A stretch of DNA of 64,000 nucleotides from Lepiota brunneoincarnata (taxonomy: Eukaryota > Basidiomycota > Agaricomycetes > Agaricales > Agaricaceae), in the NCBI GenBank assembly GCA_023014365.1, contig JAEBUN010000005.1:1-64000 (forward strand). Direction: 5' to 3'. The position numbers and the translations under genes were made by a program. Position 1 is the first letter of the stretch. The number at the start of each line of letters is the position of its first letter. The notes beneath the pieces are model-generated. The model saw only the letters and a program-made list of their open reading frames with translations. It was not told the DNA's origin and made no database searches. This document shows positions 22,201-34,738 of the stretch, piece after piece.

Positions 22201-22867
22201 TTTGTGACCCTCAAATCGCGATCTCGGGAGGTCGTGCTCAGTTGAATATAGATAACCAGTTAAAAGTCGTTGAGTCTGGCAACCCGCCTATAGGAAATAT
22301 ACCCCTCGCAACCGCCATCATCATCTTCTCGTTCTCGCTCACCGAAACGCTCGACATCCCTGATGAAACTTTCAACACATGGGCGACACCTCTCTCCACA
22401 CGGGTGTTCTTGACCGACACGTCCATGGTATATGACAACTTTCCCCGAGGTGTTCCTGTGCGCGACCTGGACACCATCAACACCAATCTCGACAGTTTTT
22501 TCCTGTCTTCTAGTAAAGCATTCACGGACGGAATGCATGTCGACGCTACGGATGGATCAAGATTCAAGCCAAAATTGACCTCCATTGTAGGCGTTGGCGA
22601 GGTGGAGGAGTTGGCTCTAATTGGCACCACTTCATTGGGGATTGTAGCGCTGTCTCTCTGGGTGCTTGGAATGGTGATGTTTGGGTGGTTGATGTGGATG
22701 ATTACGAAGGGGGAGGGAGTTCCATTTGATTTGGTGCACTTGGTAGAGGTTTTGAGGGACGAGCACTTGGATGAGCCTAAGAAGTGCGTTTCTAACCCGG
22801 AGACGATAAATACCTGACCGTCTTCCACAGATCATCTTCTCTCGGCGATATCATTGATATTTCCTGA
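19234..22867 (+). CDS. Two-module polytopic membrane glycoprotein of unknown function (intact copy)
   Basis: Exons 19234-21032, 21091-21926 and 21976-22817 join in frame to 1158 aa. An alternative last intron (22784-22830) would end the protein at 22867. The product is two homologous modules in tandem. Each has two N-terminal membrane segments, then an FSSEW motif, a third membrane segment, a large domain with many N-glycosylation sequons, a LLCDP motif preceded by a GLPTLY-P-G block, and a last membrane segment. Module 1 covers about residues 1-600, module 2 the rest. The orientation suggests a glycosylated ectodomain between segments 3 and 4 of each module. I do not recognise the family. 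Two damaged relatives lie downstream in inverted orientation. Confidence 0.75.
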
Positions 22868-23559
22868 AAGTGGGAGCATGGGTGATGTAAAGATTCAAAC
22901 TCAAAGAGGGACTCGGGTTGGTAGACACCAACAGAAACACTTGATACGTCTTGTGTACCCCGTGTATGTGTAAAGTACCGAGGGATGTGGCTGTACATAC
23001 ATGAATGCATCCATATTATGTGGGAGCATCACATGGGATGACGCGCTCCTTATCAGAACCCTGCAAAATTTAGAGCGCTGGCACACCCCTTTTTCAAAAC
23101 TCTGGCCAAGTTAATGAGGCCGAGAAATTCGATCTCAATTTGTTTATATTCGTCATCAAACTCACCGATAAAACCATAGCAGAGCCAGCCAGGGCAGCAA
23201 CTGCACTAAGATACGACTTTACTCGCAGTCAACGAAAGCTGCTGGGATTGGCCAAAGCCTAAAAGCTGGCAAGGTGAACGTGGTGAACGGATCACCCCCC
23301 GGAGCATTTCCACCAAGAAATGCTTTGGATACAGACCGCATAAAGCGACCCATAACCTTTTTCATATCCAAGGTAGGAAGCGGCTTCAAAAAACCCAGAA
23401 ATATCTGCTAAGATTAGTCAACGTAAATTGATCGTAAATTCGCGTTCGTCCAGATTCCCTCCCCATTCGTAAGCTGTGCCTCGGTACCTTGGATATTTCC
23501 GGTAGTCACTTACTCTCAGGCGAAAAAGGTATATATTACAAAGGAGCTTACTTCATTTC
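22868..23559. other. Intergenic region, nothing recognised
   Basis: About 690 bp without a convincing frame, lying between the intact membrane-protein gene and the outer edge of the left inverted-repeat arm. Confidence 0.5.
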
Positions 23560-26500
23560 TTCCACCCGGGAATTTGATGAAGAAAAATTTATCAGACTTT
23601 CTTTCCAGCCGTGATCCCCCTTTCGTCCAGTGACTAGTCGTTAGCACGGATCTTGTCATGCAACCCTACCGAAATAAAATTTCCTTAAAAATACAGAGTA
23701 CATGATCTTTTACATATAACATTTACAAGTCGCATCTGTTAGAGCTCTGATTCCTGAACAGCGTCCATCAGATGCCTTAGATCAAAGCATCACCGGGATG
23801 CCGTCCCATCAACAGCACCAATATTCCATAAGAAACAACAGAAAGCACGTAGAGGCAGAGCGAAACAACTGCCACTTCGATATCCCCGACCAACACGAGT
23901 CTTCCAACCGGTCCCGTCCCAGCAGTTGGAATGACAGGAAATGAAATGTTTGATTTGTTTGACCCATCGACGTAGAGTCCATCCGTGAAAGCCTTGCTGG
24001 TGGAGAGAATGAAATCGTTCATATTCTGGCCAATCGTGTCAAGGTCTTGGACGGGGACACCCTGCGGAAACGCCTCCCACTCCATTGATGTGTTGCTGAG
24101 GAATACCTTCGCACTTTCGGCGCCAATCCATTCCTTGAACTCTATGAAATCTGCATCAAGAGGGCCGGATGCTGCCAGGGTGAAGATGGTTCTTGCCGTT
24201 GCAACCGGAATGTTTCCGACAGGCGGGAGGCCTGATTTAATCACCTTCGAGGGCTTTTGGCTGGTCACCTTTGCCTGACCACCAGATAGTTCCAAACGAG
24301 GGTCGCAGAGAAGAACCGTGGAAAGAGGGGACACCCAACGGGAAGTGATAGAGGAGGAATTCAGTGCGAGACCAGAAGGGTGAGTCAATGGTGGGATGCC
24401 ACCGAGGTTTATAATCGATCGTAAGTCTTGGTCAGAGTTAGCTGGGAACGAATCATTCGTCCCAATGAACAGAAAGGCAGATGTTGCATCTGGTTGGTCA
24501 TCCAGAAAACGAACCAGTGGGAAAATGCCTGGACAAGATACATCAGCATCTACATGTACTCAGCACACTATGACAGACCCACCCCCAACATACGTTACAT
24601 CTGGCAGGGGAGCCCTCCGCAACGCCCATAACTGCCCATCTAGAATCCATTTTGTATCGTCACCGTTGGATTCCATTTGTGGAACTACCCATGAACAACC
24701 AAAATTGAAGTGGGCGACGTCTGTGGGGTATGTGGTGTTTTCTTTTATGTCCTGCCAATTATCGGGCCAACCCATTATCCAGTTGGGTTCCATGTCCAGC
24801 CCATATGTTATTTCCAGGCCATGCTCCATCAAATCCATGAAGCTAGCGCGTGTGTCATGAAAATTAAGGTTGTTGAAATTTCCCTGATCTTTGGAAGTAT
24901 TCAACAGTCCCAGGTCGCTCAGGTTGATTGGAATTTGTTCGATTTTCTGAATATCAGAAACTGAAATGGCTCCCGGTGCCACAGTTTTCAAGAGCAAGAG
25001 CAGAAGCGACGTGAGGAATGCAATGCGGAAAACCATGCTAGGCATCCGGGTGAAGAAATATCGAACCCTGTCATCATTGCCGGACGTCAGCCGCGACACA
25101 CGGTCAGTGGTTCCAGGTATGAGAAGACGTGTTCTTGCATGCCGGAGGGACCATTCACTACTGAAGGCGAATGTTAGGGCATCAGAGGCCAACCAAACGG
25201 CCTTGCTAGTCACAAGCGCCAGCTGGCTAGGGAAGACGAGACCCTCAACCGTCGCACCCTCCGAATCACTTGAATGATATGAGGCGAAGATCTTTGCGCC
25301 AGAATCCATATACGTATTCAGGTTGTGCTGGATGACATCAATTGGGAGGGTCCCGACATGGGCTGAGCCGGAGGATTTGGCATCAAAATTCAAGGACGAG
25401 TCATTGAGGAAGACCCGAGCGGCTTGAGAGCCCATACGAACTTCGGCTATATCGCCATCATACCCAAGTTCGCCCAGTAGACTGGATGCAAGAACAGCAT
25501 TGGCGGCACTGACGGGGATATTTCCCACAGTGCCTTGCAAGGTGCTATTCGGGGGTTGGGATGCTGTGAGAACACGGATGCTGTTATCGGCCGGGGACAT
25601 TTGGATACGCCCGTCTAGGACTCGGGCTTGGGGATCGCAGAGGAGGAAGGTGGCAAGTGGGCAGTTGAAAAACCCATCTCTGCCGTCAAAGTCGATGAAG
25701 TGGAACCCGGAGGGATTGTACAATGAGGGAAGGTGGTCAAGGTTCACAAGGCTCGTGTTGCTGGGGAAGGAACCCTGGAATGTACTATTCCATCCATAAA
25801 ACAAGTAGCCAGATAATCCCGGACGCGCGGCTGTTGCGGAAAGGACATCGGGGAAAGACCCAGACCGGAATTCTTGGTCAGGGGAGAAGCGGTACATTGG
25901 AAACAGGCCTGTATATAAAGCTTGATTAACTGATAAACCTTCCGAGACTTCTGGTTTTAACTGACCACCGGTATATTCCTGTCCAAATTCGGGTGGTGCT
26001 GGCGGATACCAGGCGAATCCACCCGCATGCCACGTCGTGTTCCAGGAAGTCATGTTGAATGTAGGCTCTTCCCACTGGCAGCTCATATTATACAACCAGA
26101 CATCACCTTGATACTCGACATCTTCATCACGATGATCAACATCGTCTGCCAGCAATACCGGCCATTCAACGAGAACACCCGACTGCGTTTTTCGACCGAA
26201 ATCAACACCCTGCTTCTGCTCAAGGTCTACGGGGATACGGCCTTGAGCAGCGACAAACGGCCTATGTATGAGTGTCTCTTTTCCCCGGGGTCGTATATGG
26301 AGTGATACCAAGCGTGGTAGGGACTGGGTGGGGGACACTATCGACTCGAATAACACCGGGGGCGATGCTCCCCAAGGCAACCAGGGCTACAGAGGCGAAG
26401 AAAGAAGTACGATAAGAGATGCTCGCATCTTTTGCCATGAAGTATCTGATTTGATCCCGCAGTCCGGAGGTGATGGTCGAAACCAGATCGGTATGACCTG

Positions 26501-27970
26501 GAATTAACTTTCCCGTAGCGCCAAAGCGTTTGTACCACTCGCTGCTAAAGCCATGCAGGACGCAGTCCATGGCGTTCATGATCGCGAACATGTGCCACAC
26601 ATTGAACAAGACGGTAAAGCCAGCTCGTGACTGGGTTTCTGAGAGTGGGAATCGGCAAGGAATTCGCCTGATTAGGCATGCGATGGCGAGGGAAATGAAA
26701 GCAGCTTCCAGAGCTACAAATACGAACATGCGAGTGAGGAGTCTCCTACGAAGTTCGAGATCATGGGACAGTTGAGTGTGTTGCAGAAGCCCAGCTTCTG
26801 CATGTGCCATTGTTCCCAGCAGATACGGTGTTAAAAGTGCACAACAGCTGCAGTCAGTGTTATATACAACCCTCGTGCTGCGTGGGAGACACCAGGGTAT
26901 CGCCGCCAAAGCAAACAGTCCATGATGATTGCAGCAGCCACTCATGCCTAAAAGGCGTGTTTGGAAGAAGGTTGTTGCACTGTTAACAAGGTACAAGATA
27001 AGCCCGCTGGTCCATATCAGTCGATGCTTATCACAACTGTGGAAAATGATTTTTATCATAAATGCTGAATGAGCTAAGGTTTTAGGTTCACTATAACAAC
27101 TAACAGGAAATGTGAAAAGGCGTAAATGCTCTCCGAGCCAATTAAGCCTAGCGGTGCTGCGTCCCCCTAGCACCTAGTCGCAGATAATCTGAAATTCGAA
27201 TAAGTCCTGTTGGAATCTGCTAATTTTACTCAATCAATATGTAAGTGTGCTCACCCCATTACATGGATACTATGACAGTGTGAAAAGAAAAGATCGTGCA
27301 TTATGTAGCCCCGGAGACGGAAGGCCTTCTGGTTGTTAGGACGGATCGATCATCACCAGATCCTTATTTCTCTCACACCGCCCTGATGTGCTCCAATGTG
27401 ATCAGCACAACCAAAAGTCACTGAAGGAACTACGGACCCATCTATTGCACAGCTGCCCTGGGCCAAGTCCGAAACGTTCTCAGATTGTTGGGATATCCAA
27501 TCGTTTTTCTGTCCTAGGTTACGTTCTCCCAGCATCGAGTGGGAAAATGTAAATGGCGGGGCTCTACTTTGTAATTTCAGATCTACTAGCGCTGTGCCCT
27601 ATCCATAGGACTTATTAGGCGGTCGTGCCGATGTTATACCGCGGTTCGATCAGGCTAGGTCGCCAGCTGGAATGCTGTCAAATGTGCAGGGACAACTGAG
27701 GTCGGCTGTAACCCCCTAACCCCGCCCCCCGACTCCGGTGCCTGTGCAATACAATTACCCATCAGATCTCCAAAATAGCCCCCACAGGAGGGACTATAGC
27801 AGAGAGAGTCCACTTGCACCGCCGTCAGGTGTCAATCTCGCAACCGAGTTCACATGCGGTTGTGGAACACGACACCATCGCACCAAGATGACTCCCATCC
27901 ACCTTTCAATCACAATCTCTTTTGTTTCATTCCTCTCAATATACAATCGCTCTCAGGACCTAATCATTCC
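23560..27970. repeat. Left arm of a large inverted repeat
   Basis: The reverse complement of this segment matches about 37435-42460 with high identity. Similarity covers the membrane-protein gene copy and roughly 1.1 kb of its 5' flank, and stops at CTAATCATTCCAAA near 27970 (left) and GTTTGGAATGATTAG near 37445 (right). The outer ends meet near TCTTTCGTCCAGTGACTAG-like sequence (about 23625) and its counterpart near 42400. The left arm is about 0.6 kb shorter, mostly because of one internal deletion. Confidence 0.85.
23777..26811 (-). pseudogene. Broken copy of the two-module membrane glycoprotein gene (left arm)
   Basis: It starts MAHAEAGLLQ at 26811 and follows the two-module plan of 19234-22867. 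Three lesions are seen by comparison with the right-arm copy. An extra base near 26290 shifts frame just after the third membrane segment. An in-frame deletion of about 480 bp at about 25190 removes the last membrane segment of module 1 and the first ones of module 2 (SQLALVTSK runs straight into VWLASDALTF). A missing base near 23785 truncates the C terminus. The FSSEW and LLCDP motifs remain. A long central frame (24560-26380) could still make a fragment. Confidence 0.75.
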
Positions 27971-28012
27971 AAACACTGTTACCCTGCTCGGTGAGTATTT
28001 CTTGCAAGAAAT
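27969..28012 (+). pseudogene. Cytochrome P450 fragment (exon end plus intron start)
   Basis: About 44 bp match the reverse complement of 30063-30107 in the P450 gene with few differences. They cover the end of an exon (coding TVTPL) and the GTGAGTATTTC start of its intron. The fragment begins exactly where the inverted-repeat arm ends and passes into an APN1 fragment. Confidence 0.75.
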
Positions 28013-28330
28013 GGACATTGTGCTTGGATACTTGTATGTATTTTGTCCCGTGCATTGACAGAAACAGGCGCTGATCTCTGTTCAGGTCACTCATTCGCAG
28101 CGGTCTGTAATAACAAGTTGAAGTTGGTTTTAGAACGTCTAACTCTCTTAGCAGGGTATGATATCCGAACAAAGAAGGCTTGGGAGTGAGTCATTACGTT
28201 TATACTATTTGCGTTATCCTGACGGGAATCGAAGTGAAACTTGTAAGTCGGACCTATCATTGGGTGACACCTCCTAAATCTTATATGCAGTTTCTAAGTT
28301 GGACGAGCAAGTCGGCCTCTTGTATCTATG
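28011..28330 (+). pseudogene. Duplicated APN1 gene fragment
   Basis: It aligns with 33953-34266 of the APN1 gene, with about 15 substitutions and a one-base deletion over some 305 bp. It includes introns and the exons for CLDT, CHSFAA, GYDIRTKK and the DEQVGL region. Because introns are kept, the copy was made from DNA, not from mRNA. The one-base loss at 28158 disrupts the frame start of the GYDIR exon. It is non-functional alone. Confidence 0.88.
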
Positions 28331-28575
28331 GCCACAGTGATATTCATGGCAGGCATTCAAACGGGAATTGCAGTAACAAATCCAGCTGCCCCGACTGATT
28401 CCATTTATAAAGTTCGTGCCTATATTGAACCCAACCGAATTCATCAAGATGTGACATGCAAGCATGCTGCTGAGACCAAAATTTGACAGATCCTCTAGGA
28501 GCAGTGTCAACAATGATATTCATTGCCGCTGCTCGCTCTTTGCGATCAGGCCGGTAGATAGCCCGACCGCCACAC
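28331..28575. repeat. Diverged inverted repeat partner of about 35850-36050
   Basis: Blocks such as GGCCACAGTG-ATTCATG-CAGG and the stretch ending TGCGATCAGGCCG recur as reverse complement at 35850-36050 with many substitutions and indels. This looks like an older duplication than the 4-5 kb arms. Confidence 0.5.
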
Positions 28576-29541
28576 CCCGAAGAAGATGCCTGCAAGAAGG
28601 GTTGAATTTAGAGCCCTGGTCGGAAAAGCCGAGACCAACATTTACAATAGTAGATAATCCAACGACCGGGTGCAACCCAGTACCGAACACTGCTCAGTGG
28701 ACTCCAAGTGATGGCATACCACTAAACTCAAGATAACCATGCAAGCCACTGTCTGAGCCACCAACCTATCTCTCCAAGGAGGTATAGCAAGTGGCCTTTC
28801 CGACACGGAAGATTGCTAACTGTGTGCCAACAACACCAAATGGTGGGGATGATAGTGAGATCCCGAGCTCGGTGCAGCTATTGAAGTAAACTAGCCCCGG
28901 AGCCCACCCCATGAGGATGCCCTGAAGCGGGTGCAAGTTCTTGGGAAGGGGCGGTGTGCTCGAATGCAAGAGCTTTCCCCCACCTTGTGTCTTTTCGGAG
29001 CCGTTTTATTTTCCTTTGAAACTCAACTCGTGTCTCATTGAATATCATGGATGAACGTCTGAATCATTAAATAAGCTATATGATGCAGTAGTAGGGACGG
29101 AGTGCTTTCTACTGGCTGGCGGGACTGACATTGCGCTCTCTCTCTCCACAGGTTTCAAGCCAGATAAGTATCAACTCGAAGCTCGACGAAAACGGTTAGC
29201 AATGTTTGGAAAGGAAAGGAGACGATTGCCGAGTATAGTCTGCGATAGTTCTCGCTATGGCCTCAGTGTATGTACACGCCGGTGCCAGAGATAGAATAGG
29301 CAATTTTCAGTCGTCTAAGTCAGCGACAGCACCCCGTATGTACAGACCTTTCCAGGTTCAATTCTCAAGCACAAATGAAGACAGGGAAAGACCCAGAACT
29401 AACCTTATATGATACCTGTTATCACCCCCAAGAGACCTGCTGAAACTGCTACTTATCAACAAACTCTACCCATCTATCCGAGCGGGGTGTTATAGATATG
29501 GGGAATGTTATAGGCCTCCTATTAAAATATTCATCGTTAAT
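28576..29541. other. Intergenic region, nothing recognised
   Basis: Nearly 1 kb with only short frames. A weak, motif-less minus-strand frame at 28766-28969 was not accepted as a gene. It lies downstream of the P450 gene. Confidence 0.45.
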
Positions 29542-31572
29542 CTAGATGCAAACGTTAAGGACAATTGAGGAAACCCGCCTGATGAACCCGTCGTAGAATG
29601 TCAGCTTCGGTGCTTCACCTGTGGGTGTAGGCTTTGGCGTCATGTTGAAACATGCGATGACTGACGAGACGGTTATGAATAGTGCTGCTTCCGCGAACTG
29701 TCGACCAGGGCAGGATCTGGCAGCAAACAATGACTGTTAGACAAGAGTTGAGCAGCAGCTCGCAATCAATATACCTTCTCCCTAAACCCCAAGCAATATT
29801 CAGTACCTCTCGGCATCGGGTGCCTTCATCACCTAAAAAACGTTCGGGCTTGAAGGTATCGGGATCGGCGAAGATCTCGGGATCACGGAAGATGAGCCTG
29901 TGTAAACTCATCGATTATTTCGTTGTGCAACATCGGGAGCCCCAAACGCACCATAGGTTGGCACAAATCATTGAACCTTGGGGGATAAGCATCCCGTTAT
30001 AGATATCGTCTTTGGCTACGCCATGCGGCAGACCTGCGACCGACGCCACGCCAATGAGCACAACGCTCATTTCTTGCAAGAAATACTCACCGAGCGGGGT
30101 AACAGTGTTATACCTCAAAACCTCCAAAATGATCGCATTGATATATGGAAGGCGCTCCCAATCATCAAACGTTGGTAACCTCTCCCCCTCGGTGACACGG
30201 TCTATATCTTCCTGCGCTTGCTGCATGACGAGTGGGTGGAGTGACATCAGTGCAAAGAAACAACGCAGGGTGCAACTTGTCTTCGTAGCAGAACGAGGTC
30301 AATTTGACGTGAAGAAGACAAAATGGAAGGCTCACAGAGTCCGTAGCAGCGCCGTACATAACCGATGCGCAATCCATGATGAGCTCTTCCTTCTGCTTTG
30401 CTTCAGCGGGAGAGAGAGAAGCCTCGGAGGCAATGTCGTCGAGGGAGGTGGAGACGAAACACGGGACAGCAGTCCCCTCATCCTTTCGGAATTGAAAGAA
30501 ATAGGTCGAAATCAGCTTGCAACTGAAGCTAGAGCACAACGAAGACGACACACGATCTTTTGTTTGGTACGCATGAAGGGATCAACTCTGCACGCAGTGA
30601 AGACCTTCTTGATCTCATCCAAGTTCTTGCTGAGACCCGAAAGTGACAAGAAAGTTGGCCAGTTCTTCACTATTTTACACGAGTGTCATCTGTGGAGCTG
30701 CCAGAATGCAACTCGGATAATGCTTACAGTTGGGACATACTTCGATCAAGAATGCCGTCAGTCCGTTGAGTTGCTCGGCTTGCTTGAACGATCTCTCCAT
30801 TTCGTGGACAATGGGATCGTCAGGGCCGGATACTCCATAGCCGTATGCTCCCAACAAGATAGAGCTGGAGGTATGTCTATGGCGGAATTGTTAGTTCATC
30901 GAGAAAAGGTTCAGAGGGCGACCAACTGCTTGATATGATCCTCGAGATCATCAGGCCTTTTCAAAAGGTTCGCGACTAGAACACGGGACTCCTGCTGTTG
31001 ATGATATCGATGTTTGACTGATGCTGGACCGGAGAAATACCGTTGGACTGCAGTTCGTCGGATTCGGTGCGCTTCGCCAGAAATGTACGTGAGTACCCAG
31101 TCTAGGTCGCAGCTATATGTTATATTGGGAGTGTGCCTCGAAAAATGCGAGACAATGTTTTCAAGCCTTACAGTTCTTTCATGGCCATTAGTGGTCGGTT
31201 AGAATAAATCCCGGACCTTTCGTCCATCAAGTCCCGAACAACCTTCAATGAATTCAGCACGATCATGGGCGTTCCAAGCATGGTGAGATACGTGATAGGA
31301 CCTGGGAAAGTGATAGCTAAAGTGTTTAGTTAGGAAGTTTCTCAAGAAGACCCACCGTATTTCTTCGCCCAAGCCTCGTAAATAGGCCATTCATCCTTTT
31401 GTGGAATCTGGAACATATTCCCAACCAAAGGCAGTGGACGCGGGCCGGGCGGAAATGGTCTTCCTCCTCTTGTCCTTGAGAGAAGATAGATTATCCATAC
31501 ACTACCAAGAGTGAGGACAGCCCTCTCCGTACTAGTGAGAGACGACAGAAATGTCGAGATACTTGTTGCCAT
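29542..31572 (-). CDS. Cytochrome P450 monooxygenase
   Basis: The N terminus has a membrane anchor (RAVLTLGSVWIIYLLS) followed by the proline hinge FPPGPRPLPLVGN. Later exons give MIVLNSLKVVRDLMDERS, the I-helix GAATDS (oxygen-activation threonine), ILEVLR (ExxR), TVTPLGLPHGVAKDDIYNG, FKPERF and, across an intron, the heme-binding loop WGLGRRSCPGRQFAEA with the cysteine ligand. It is thus a microsomal class II P450 of the common basidiomycete type; the substrate cannot be told. About ten exons separated by short introns. The heme loop begins with W instead of the usual F. It lies between the arms of the inverted repeat, divergent from APN1. All key residues are present, so it is probably functional. 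Confidence 0.88.
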
Positions 31573-32908
31573 GGGTCAGAGGCGACTTTGAGTCGAGATG
31601 CTGTAAGAGCAGCAGAGGGGGTGAGGCAACGGAGGCGCCTGTCTTGACCTGGACAGCTTTGAACCAGATCCGAATGGGGTGGTGCTTCAGACCTTCCAAT
31701 GGAAAGGAGAAAGCAGCGGGTTAAACGAAGCGGATCGCCACAACATCATGATGGGAGATGGAAGCCATTGTTCGGGAGTCCAATTAGGGACCATTGACGG
31801 GAAAGGTGGTTTTAAGAGGTAAAATTCTAAGATCTGATTATCGCAGCCTCGGTAACGAACGTCGGTGACGAACCCGTGACGAACCTCGGATCAGGACCCA
31901 CCAGCGCCCGTGCCCAAGGCATCAGTATCATTCCACTTGGCACTCAACATTCCACCATCGCTCGCGACCTCACTTGCCTGTAGATAGAGAAATCTTCTGT
32001 TCTTTCCCCTGAGCACGACCGTAGAGTAAAGTGCTGGAATTAGCGATTCTGTTAAACTGGCGGAATGCTCATCTCCGGTGTCCCTGACTGCCTCGTGGAT
32101 ACCGTGTTGTAGATAGGATATACACACATAGTTTACAGGTAGTTACACTGTCCGTTTACCTCCCTGCCCCCTCTTCGCCCCGCCATTGCCTCGTCCTCGT
32201 GAATATATGCCGTCCTCTTTCTTCACCTTCCTGGGCTGATTTCAGCATAACATTTTCTCTTTTCTTATGGGTCTTTCTGTGCCTCGCATGCCACCTCTTT
32301 CATCCATTTCCTAAAATTTCGATAACGTAGTTGTGAAAGCTTCTTGTTTTCTCCTGTTTCACCTTCTCCATCTCCCAGACATGCAATCGATCGTGGTTTA
32401 CTTGTATATGGGGTGCGGACCTCGGGAACTTGTTCTCCAGTCGATATGCGACCCAAGCCTTCGTCTATCTCTTTCTCTCAAACTCTTTCTTTCTTTTGGC
32501 AATGACTTCCTCAGTCTTGAAGCCCGGTGGTAATTTCACCGACCATGCTTGCACCCTTCTTTGTTTCATTTAGTTTCCACTTGCTTCGACTCGTCTCAAC
32601 TGTAGGAGAGGCTCTTGCTCTTCATCGTCTGGGTACTTGGAGATGTGTTTCGGGCTTCCGATGCACTATCCCTGCTATGGATCATCTACTGCCTGTCGGA
32701 GCATCAGCTCAAACGGACTTTTGCGAGAGCAGACCCCGCCGGAGAGAGTGTATATGCACGTATATTCATTCCTATCTCGTGGCGACATCTTGAATATTGT
32801 TTGGCTGTCTGCTGTTGTAGGGTTAGGGTCAACAAGGCCAAATTAATGTCCATTTCATACTCGCACCTCCGCGTCAGGTTTCTCCGACCAGTTCTGACCT
32901 CCTTAACC
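31573..32908. promoter_or_regulatory. 1.3-kb divergent intergenic region between P450 and APN1
   Basis: No convincing frame. It must contain the promoters of both divergent genes. A pyrimidine-rich stretch runs through about 32150-32600. No specific site was identified. Confidence 0.4.
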
Positions 32909-34738
32909 ATGCCTCAGACACGTAAAACTACACATGCATACAATGCATCTACAACGACTGACAGTCAGGATGTCCCTCCCCCGAAGAAAACGCGACTATC
33001 TAGCCCAAGGGAGTCGACGGAGCCATCAAGGGGGGAAACCAACGGCGGTTTGTTCAAATTATATATGTTGTGGTGCATACCTGCTCATTATATGGGCCTC
33101 ATGGATGTTCAGAATTACCCCCTCCTCGCAAGTCCAGGAAGTCCAAAATCTCGAGGAATGCGGATCATACAAAGTTCTTGCGACGCCTCAGTAGCCCATG
33201 GAAAGTTGGAGCGCATGTCTCTGCTTCCGGTGGAGTGGAAAATGCGGTCGTGAATGCTGCTACTATTGGGTTCGTGTATTCGATCTTTCACCATCGTCGC
33301 TTCTCACTCGAATTGGTGCTTGGCACTTTCAGGGCCAATGCCTTCGCACTGTTTCTCAAGTCCCAGAGGAAGTGGGTTTCGCCTCCATTAACAGACGAAT
33401 CGATCAAGGCATTCAAGGCGAAAATGGCTGAACACGAATATTCACCAGATGTGGTATTACCACACGGAAGTTATCTAATCAACCTAGGAAATCCTGATGC
33501 GTAGGTCCCAACCACTGCTCCCAACGCTTCGGTGTAGTGACCACAACGATATCAGGGAAAAGCGAGAAAAGTCTTATGAGTGCTTTATAGATGATCTTAA
33601 GCGATGTGAGCTGCTTGGGCTCAAACTCTATAACTTTCAGTGAGTCGGGCATGCTCATCCCTCACCCTCCCTCAACGTGGCCCATTCCACTCCAGTCCTG
33701 GATCCACAGTTGGCGCTGCCACGAAAGAGGAATGCATCTCGTTAATTGCACAGTGCATCAATAGGGCACACGGTGAAACTACCCATGTGGTGACGGTGAT
33801 CGAGAATATGGCGAGTCTTCGGGGCACGCACCGCCTCGTTGTACTAATGAACCGCTGCTTGCATTTCTCAGGCAGGCGCTGGAAACATCATTGGCTCGGA
33901 CTTTGAAGATTTGAAGGGAATTATCGACCAGGTAGAGGATAAGTCAAGGATTGGAGTGTGCTTGGATACTTGTATGTATTTTGTCTCGTGCGTTGACAGA
34001 AACAGGCGTTGATCTCTGTCCAGGTCACTCATTCGCAGCGGTCTGTAATAACAAGTTGAAGTTGGTTTTAGAATGTCTAACTCTCTTAGCAGGGTTATGA
34101 TATCCGAACAAAGAAGACTTGGGAGTGAGTCATTACGTTTATACTATTTGCGTTATCCTGACAGGAATCGAAGTGAAACTTGTACGTCGGACCTACCATT
34201 GCGTGACACCCCCTAAATTTTATATGCAGTTTCTAAGTTCGATGAGCAAGTCGGCCTCTCGTATCTCCGTGGTATGCACCTAAACGACTCAAAAACGGAC
34301 CTCGGCTCCAAGAAAGACCGACATGAGAACATTGGACTGTGCGTTTGTTTCTACATTTCCCTTTTTTACTTTCTCATTTCACACAGAGGTTTCCTTGGTC
34401 TCGACACATTTCGACACATCCTGAACGATGTTCGCGTCCAGAATATCCCTCTCATCCTGGAAACTCCGAGTTTTGAACGACCTTTGGACGTATGGGGAAA
34501 GGAAATTGGAGTCCTGCAGCAGCTTTCGGGGGCTTCAAACAAGGAGGCACTGCGTTCCGTTGTTGGGGATGTGCAGTCAGATGATGATCTGGCTGAAGTG
34601 ATCAGGAGTGCGGTGAAGTTAGGTGGGGGAGGAATGAGAAGCAAAAAGCTGAGCAAGGACGATCAGGCGAAGAAACGTACGAAAAGGAAACGGAAGGAAG
34701 AAAGTAGCGACGAAGACGAGGATGGTTTGAACGGTTGA
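32909..34738 (+). CDS. APN1: AP endonuclease APN1 (endonuclease IV family)
   Basis: This enzyme cleaves DNA 5' of abasic sites in base-excision repair. The start MPQTRKTTHAYNAS at 32909 is followed by a basic N-terminal region (PPKKTRL, SRKSK) likely to be a nuclear signal. Exons then give WKVGAHVSASGGVENAV, FALFLKSQRKW, VLPHGSYLINLGNPD, YNFHPGST, VIENM joined to AGAGN, GVCLDT joined to CHSFAA and GYDIR, MHLNDSK, DRHENIG and LILETPSFE. These contain the His, Glu and Asp ligands of the three zinc ions and both endonuclease IV signatures. The C terminus is Lys/Arg-rich (KKRTKRKRK). About seven short introns. It looks complete. Part of it was copied to 28011-28330. Confidence 0.93.

Noticed and set aside
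28766..29250. Transporter-like and SAP-like peptide stretches
   Set aside because: Short hydrophobic or basic stretches only, without flanking exons or a full motif.
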